Below, in pieces: positions 14,538 through 17,450 of a stretch of 17,450 bases of DNA. The first letter of the stretch is position 1; the number at the start of each line of letters is the position of its first letter. The notes under the pieces were generated by a model that saw only the letters and a list, made by a program, of their open reading frames with translations, did no database searches and was not told the origin of the DNA. A program made the translations under genes and the position numbers. Origin of the DNA: JBOHWJ01 sp050736615 (lineage in GTDB: Bacteria > Desulfobacterota > Binatia > Binatales > Binataceae); contig JBOHWL010000270.1 in NCBI GenBank assembly GCA_050736615.1, positions 1 to 17,450 of the forward strand. The letters are read 5' to 3'.

Positions 14538-14900
14538 ATGCACCAGCAAGTATGGACGAAGGTTAATGTTCAAGTTGATGCTGGCATTGCTGGCATCGTA
14601 AGTGCTCTTAGCCTTTTCCCTCAATTACAAACGATAGAAAGCTGCGAGGCATCAAGGGGCGCACCCTGGGTCTGTTTCTCGTGTAGCAACGGTCGTTCGT
14701 GGAAACCAATAGCGGAATTTACGCTGGGATTCCTCGCTCCGAAGCTGTTTGAAACAGTCGGGGACGCAGTGAGTATTGACCTCCGGCCCACTGTTGGTGG
14801 AGAAGTCTTAGCGGACATGATAGTGCGACCGGAGGTTTTAGAGTCAGTTCAAGCTGCAATCATGACGCTGGCCGAAGAGTTTATCCGCGACCATAACTAG
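14538..14900 (+). CDS. Hypothetical 120-residue passenger protein
   Basis: The ORF begins MHQQVWTKVNVQVDAGIAGI and contains LFPQLQTIESCEASRGAPWV, then CFSCSNGRSW and a C-terminal helix VLESVQAAIMTLAEEFIRD. The pattern 'WTKVxVxVDxGIxxLVxALxxFPxLxTIESCxG' is shared by short uncharacterised proteins found in mobile DNA. No enzymatic motif is recognised. The gene lies 48 bp after the small charged ORF on the same strand, inside the IS1595 element. Its last 20 bases overlap the antisense end of the HNH relic. Confidence 0.6.
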   Translation: MHQQVWTKVNVQVDAGIAGIVSALSLFPQLQTIESCEASRGAPWVCFSCSNGRSWKPIAEFTLGFLAPKLFETVGDAVSIDLRPTVGGEVLADMIVRPEVLESVQAAIMTLAEEFIRDHN

Positions 14901-15109
14901 GCGTATTGCGATGGCATGTCTGGCAAAGGCCCTTGACATTGTTTAGGGCGTAAGCGCCGCCCGCTGTCAAACGATGTACTTCCCACGGACCACGCAATTA
15001 TTGCCGTACATCTTCCAGTATGGCCGCAGCTGACCATCGTGCGCTCGCAACGGCCATTCGCCCTTCGATACATGTCATCTCGCAAAGTTTGTGAAGCTCG
15101 ATCCGGCAT
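14881..15109 (-). pseudogene. HNH endonuclease relic
   Basis: After a GAGAAGGAATTAT ribosome-binding site the minus strand reads MPDRASQTLRDDMYRRANGR, then CERTMVSCGHTGRCTAIIAW, typical of a small HNH nuclease with a zinc-binding Cys cluster. A frameshift near 14993-15000 moves the rest to another frame, which reads WEVHRLTAGGAYALNNVKGL and CQTCHRNT. The expected Asp-His pair (VDHI) has been reduced to VHR, so the catalytic site is damaged. Its stop is inside the 3' end of the opposing 120-residue gene. It lies downstream of the HTH gene on the same strand, as in many phage and integrative-element modules. Confidence 0.65.
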
Positions 15110-15215
15110 ATAATTCCTTCTCTCGTTGTTGGGAAATTGAATTTTCTTCCTTCCATCAGGCAAGCACACGCTATGAGCAGCGGTCGCCGCACCGCATAGA
15201 CATAACCATCCCTTC

Positions 15216-15240
15216 GATTCACAACCCGATCTTGTGAATC
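15216..15240. repeat. Perfect 9-bp inverted repeat
   Basis: GATTCACAA and TTGTGAATC flank a seven-base spacer (CCCGATC). It lies between the HTH gene and the HNH relic and has no T tract. It could be an operator or an RNA hairpin separating the two genes. Confidence 0.45.
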
Positions 15241-15320
15241 CTGTTGACGGACGGCTCTGTGTGAGATAGGGTGATTTGCGTCGTCGCAAGTGTCGCCTAT
15301 ATCAGGCGTCCGAAATCTGA

Positions 15321-15350
15321 GGGCCAGCGCCATCTGGCCCTTTTTCTTTT
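15321..15350 (+). terminator. Rho-independent terminator reading rightward
   Basis: GGGCCAG (15321-15327) and CTGGCCC (15334-15340) form a perfect 7-bp stem with a six-base loop. TTTTTCTTTT follows immediately on the plus strand. It would stop plus-strand transcription from the passenger genes before it runs antisense through the HTH gene. On the minus strand the hairpin directly follows the HTH stop but has no T run after it. Confidence 0.7.
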
Positions 15351-15356
15351 TCGAGC

Positions 15357-15542
15357 TTATTTCTCCGTAACTACTTCTCTCTGTCTGACATATTCCTCCA
15401 GGTCCGCAAGTCGGTATCGCACAGCCTTTCGGGACAGCGCCACAAAGGGCGGCCCGATACGTTTCGAGCGCCACGCTTGGAGGCACGCCGTACTCAACTT
15501 CAGATACTCAGCGGCTTCCGTTTCTTTTACTAGTTCGTCCAT
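15357..15542 (-). CDS. Excisionase-like / AlpA-type helix-turn-helix protein
   Basis: The 61-residue protein begins MDELVKETEAAEYLKLSTAC and continues with QAWRSKRIGPPFVALSRKAV and RYRLADLEEYVRQRE. This is the standard layout of the winged MerR-like HTH_17 domain used by phage excisionases and AlpA regulators: a 'xEAAxYLxxS' first helix, a 'LxxWRxxRxGPPF' recognition segment, and a 'VRYxxxDLExYL' end. It likely binds DNA at an element end or promoter and may direct recombination. It is preceded by a 120-nt leader with attenuator-like hairpins and a promoter at 15674-15700. No intact recombinase for it is within the element. Confidence 0.82.
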   Translation of the reverse strand: MDELVKETEAAEYLKLSTACLQAWRSKRIGPPFVALSRKAVRYRLADLEEYVRQREVVTEK

Positions 15543-15563
15543 TTAACTAACCACTCAAAAACA

Positions 15564-15660
15564 GCGGGCCTCAACCGACCGTGCACGCAAGGGTGCTCCA
15601 CACATCTTCCCCTGCCACATCCCACGACCGGTTCAGGCCCGCCTCCCGAAAAACCTGAAC
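15564..15660 (-). promoter_or_regulatory. Attenuator-like leader of the HTH gene with two competing hairpins
   Basis: On the minus strand the transcript would first meet GTTCAGG (15660-15654), which pairs perfectly with CCTGAAC (15637-15631). The second strand also belongs to a longer stem, GCGGGCCTGAACCG (15642-15629) with CGGTTGAGGCCCGC (15577-15564), 13 of 14 pairs, followed at once by TGTTTTTG. The two structures exclude each other, as in a terminator/antiterminator switch. The loop of the terminator stem is long (51 nt), which weakens the case. A 21-codon ORF (15555-15620) runs through the loop to the T tract. Confidence 0.45.
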
Positions 15661-15673
15661 GGCTACTTTTCTA

Positions 15674-15721
15674 GTTATAGCTCGATAAGCTCTTTGTCAA
15701 TCCTCGACTACAACATGTTGT
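15674..15721 (-). promoter_or_regulatory. Promoter of the HTH gene with an upstream 12-bp palindrome
   Basis: On the minus strand a perfect TTGACA (15695-15700) and TATAAC (15674-15679) are separated by 15 bases, slightly short. The perfect palindrome ACAACATGTTGT (15710-15721) lies ten bases upstream of the -35 box and is a likely operator. A further imperfect hairpin CCTGTGG...CCACATACAGG is at 15731-15753. Confidence 0.55.
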
Positions 15722-15801
15722 GTACATACGCCTGTGGAAAACCCACATACAGGATGTTGACTAACTCGAACGCTGGAAACCGACCTGTCGCGCCCCGCTC
15801 A

Positions 15802-16289
15802 TCATACCATCGCTGTCAATTGAAACATAGTCCCCAAATTTTGCACATCCATGTGCCCGTTCGGCAGATGCACCACCCTGACCTGTCCACTGTATTTCTC
15901 GGTGGCACTCGCAACCCACGGCGGCAGGTCGTGCATCACGGTCGGACCAACCGGCATTTGTATGTCCGTCGGCATCTTCCAGAAATATCTACCTTCAAAA
16001 AGAACCTGCATCCCGAGCGGCATGTACTGTTTGTACTGCTGCCAGTTCTCCATCGTGATGGTGGTACCCGACGGAATACCGCCGCTGCTGGCACTCGTGG
16101 AGAGCCACGACTGGACCTCTGGAGCGTGGGCCAGGTCTGTGCCCACGCCGGGTGTGAATAGCTCACGGCAATACAGAACGCCGCGATTACGCACAATACC
16201 GGACGGAAGCATTGACCAAACTTCGCGGTCCTGCCGATACCGTGGCGACAGTCAAACCAAGCTGCCCGTCTGTGTATAGTGAGCCTCAT
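15802..16289 (-). pseudogene. DUF1329 protein, N-terminal fragment, frameshifted and truncated
   Basis: DUF1329 proteins are exported envelope proteins with a LolB-like fold, usually around 450 residues. From ATG 16289 (AAGGAG upstream) the frame gives a signal peptide, VLCVIAAFCIAVSYSHPAWA. Near 16125-16150 a frame change leads to GIPSGTTITMENWQQYKQYM, then VLFEGRYFWKMPTDIQMPVG, ASATEKYSGQVRVVHLPNGH and MDVQN. Similarity ends at about 15838, three bases outside the IS1595 terminal repeat; the frame then runs through the repeat to a stop at 15802. About two thirds of the protein is missing. It lies 109 bp after the LLM oxidoreductase stop on the same strand and was probably co-transcribed with it. 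Confidence 0.78.
15812..15835 (-). repeat. Right terminal inverted repeat of the IS1595 element
   Basis: Reads GGGGACTATGTT inward on the minus strand and matches the left repeat at 21 of 24 positions. The adjoining sequence beyond 15836 is a different gene (DUF1329) from the one truncated at the left repeat. Confidence 0.85.
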
Positions 16290-16398
16290 TCGGGTCGCTC
16301 CTTGCAATTGGCGACGGTTCGAATGAAATCGATGTGTATTAAGGCATGATCGAAGTAGTATTCATCATCGAATCTGTGTTACCATGGTGAGCGGCAAA

Positions 16399-17391
16399 TC
16401 AGCCGGCGCATTCCTGGATTATCTCCGCTTTGCCAGCAGCATCATCGCCTGCGTCCGTAACCGGCATGATGATTGGGAGCGCGATCCCGGAGCGCCGAAA
16501 TTCGGCGATTCTGGTGCGCACATCATGAGCGGTGCCCGCAACGGTGAGAGTCGCGACCATTTCATCACTGACCGCAGGTGATGCGGCTTCCACCCCGCCT
16601 CGCTTGAAAGCTTCGGCCGTCGCATCAACGGCGCTGACAAAACCCGCTGCTCGCGCGAGCCGCCGATAGCGTGGGAAAAATCCCACATAGAAAGCGAGCA
16701 CGGGGCGCATACGATCGTAGGCCGTCTTGCGATCGGCGGCGACGGTGGCGGGAAGGAGCGAACATATTTCCAGTTGCTCCACTGATCGCCCAGCGCGTGC
16801 GGTCCCCACTGAAAGATACTCGCGGGCATTGCGCGCGGAACCGATTGTACTGAAGACCATGAGCAGCCCGTCCGCGACCTCGCCGCAGAGTGCGAGCATC
16901 TGCGGAAAGCGCGCCGAGAGGAAAACCGGTACGGAGCTGTGCGCCGGCTTGAACCACAATTCGAATTTCTCGATCGTGATGGTCTTTCCCCGATAGGAGA
17001 TCACACCGTCGCGCAGCAGTGCGCGAATCACCTCGACTGTCTCGCGTACACGCGCTACCGGATCGGCGTAATGGACGCCATGTTCAGCCTCGACTTGCAC
17101 CTTATGGCTGGAGCCCAGGCCGAGCACGAAGCGCCCGCTGGAAAAATGGTCCAGGCATGCAGCCGCCATCGCGATGGTCGGCGCGGTGCGTAGGAATACA
17201 CTGCTTATCGCCGTGCCAAGCCGCATCCGTCGCGTGGCCAATGCGCACGCCGTGAGGAGCGAGAATTGGTCGCCGCCGTGCCCCTCGATTATCCAGGCCG
17301 AGTCATAACCGATCTCCTCGGCGAGTTTGACTGATTCGACTATATCGGCTGGGGGGAGGCCCGATCCGAGCGCGATGCCGAGGGGTTCCAT
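16399..17391 (-). CDS. LLM-class (luciferase-like) flavin-dependent oxidoreductase
   Basis: The protein has 330 residues from the ATG at 17391 and is an intact TIM-barrel luciferase-like monooxygenase or F420-dependent reductase. Family blocks are MEPLGIALGSGLPPADIVES, KLAEEIGYDSAWIIEGHGGD, RMRLGTAISSVFLRTAPTIA, LDHFSSGRFVLGLGSSHKVQ, DPVARVRETVEVIRALLRDG and PVFLSARFPQMLALCGEVAD. The cofactor, FMN or F420, cannot be decided from sequence; the resemblance to methylenetetrahydromethanopterin-reductase-like members favours F420 weakly. The frame is open up to 17442, so starts at 17406 or further upstream are possible, but family alignment favours MEPLG. It is the upstream neighbour of the DUF1329 relic. 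The 109 bp between them show no gene. Confidence 0.9.
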   Translation of the reverse strand: MEPLGIALGSGLPPADIVESVKLAEEIGYDSAWIIEGHGGDQFSLLTACALATRRMRLGTAISSVFLRTAPTIAMAAACLDHFSSGRFVLGLGSSHKVQVEAEHGVHYADPVARVRETVEVIRALLRDGVISYRGKTITIEKFELWFKPAHSSVPVFLSARFPQMLALCGEVADGLLMVFSTIGSARNAREYLSVGTARAGRSVEQLEICSLLPATVAADRKTAYDRMRPVLAFYVGFFPRYRRLARAAGFVSAVDATAEAFKRGGVEAASPAVSDEMVATLTVAGTAHDVRTRIAEFRRSGIALPIIMPVTDAGDDAAGKAEIIQECAG

Positions 17392-17450
17392 GTGCCGTGT
17401 CCCCATCAGATGGTCGCTGGCTGATTTTCGCCATCTCCGCAATCTACGAC

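Larger units (their letters stand above)
13296..15835. mobile_element. IS1595-family insertion element with passenger genes (2.5 kb)
   Basis: The element is bounded by inverted repeats at 13296-13319 and 15812-15835 that start GGGGACTATGTT and match at 21 of 24 positions. It contains a frameshifted ISXO2-type transposase, a 52-residue ORF, a 120-residue ORF, an HNH relic and an excisionase-like HTH gene. It is far longer than a bare IS1595 copy. The eight bases outside the left end (AATACTTT) and right end (AAATTTTG) do not match, and the flanking genes differ, so there is no intact target duplication. The minus-strand HNH and HTH genes could be a second element nested inside. Confidence 0.75.

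Noticed and set aside
16310..16330. GGTTCGAAT resembling a tRNA T-loop
   Set aside because: No acceptor stem, anticodon arm or CCA-compatible end around it.
1..17450. CRISPR array, rRNA or tRNA genes, or a coherent new defence system
   Set aside because: No regularly spaced repeats or RNA-gene signatures were seen. The unusual features are explained by mobile elements, decay and local regulation, without enough linked genes to propose a new system.

Overview
The window is GC-rich DNA, apparently from an environmental Gram-negative bacterium. It carries a LysR regulator, a Tn3-type transposon end, an LLM-class flavin oxidoreductase, a DUF1329 gene with a signal peptide, and hydrolase and dehalogenase genes. 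The taxon cannot be fixed from sequence alone; a soil proteobacterium or a Binatota-like lineage would fit. No rRNA, tRNA or CRISPR array was seen. Accessory and decaying DNA dominates: at least nine genes are frameshifted, truncated, internally deleted or inverted.

Left part (1-5743). The 3' end of a frameshifted Tn3-family transposase runs into a 38-bp Tn3 terminal repeat (624-661). Next come a minus-strand membrane protein with a small upstream ORF and a divergent LysR regulator, with a dyad operator between them. A small basic protein precedes a ribonuclease HII that appears to have lost its first catalytic motif by an in-frame deletion. A HigB/HigA-like toxin-antitoxin pair follows, with a 28-bp palindrome over its -10 box, and then a tyrosine recombinase broken by one frameshift.

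Middle part (5744-11600). A minus-strand catabolic or detoxification cluster reads from right to left: an intact alpha/beta hydrolase with an Asp nucleophile, a zinc-type alcohol dehydrogenase reduced to its two ends, a dehalogenase with the nucleophile Asp changed to Gly plus a late frameshift, a hydrolase with three frameshifts, and an intact mercuric-reductase-like flavoprotein. A CGNR zinc-finger regulator is transcribed away from the cluster. Three sites with the exact geometry TAACC-N19-GGTTA lie around it: two in the divergent promoter region and one downstream, ahead of a TMEM175/DUF1211 relic. In that relic the N-terminus is on the plus strand and the middle is on the minus strand, so it is split by an inversion.

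Right part (11834-17450). A decayed IS110 transposase (three frameshifts, one nonsense codon) is followed by a REP-like hairpin and a cut-off MGQYH-type gene. A 2.5-kb IS1595-family element (13296-15835) has near-perfect 24-bp terminal repeats. It carries a frameshifted ISXO2-type transposase, two small passenger ORFs, an HNH nuclease relic, and an excisionase-like HTH gene behind a leader that can form two mutually exclusive hairpins. The genes at the two ends of the element are different, both are truncated at the repeats, and there is no target duplication, which points to an element-mediated rearrangement. The right flank is a DUF1329 gene fragment followed by an intact LLM oxidoreductase.

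Many breaks are single-base indels. Genuine decay and assembly error cannot be fully separated here. The large deletions, inversion, nonsense codon and catalytic substitution are not explained by simple indel error.
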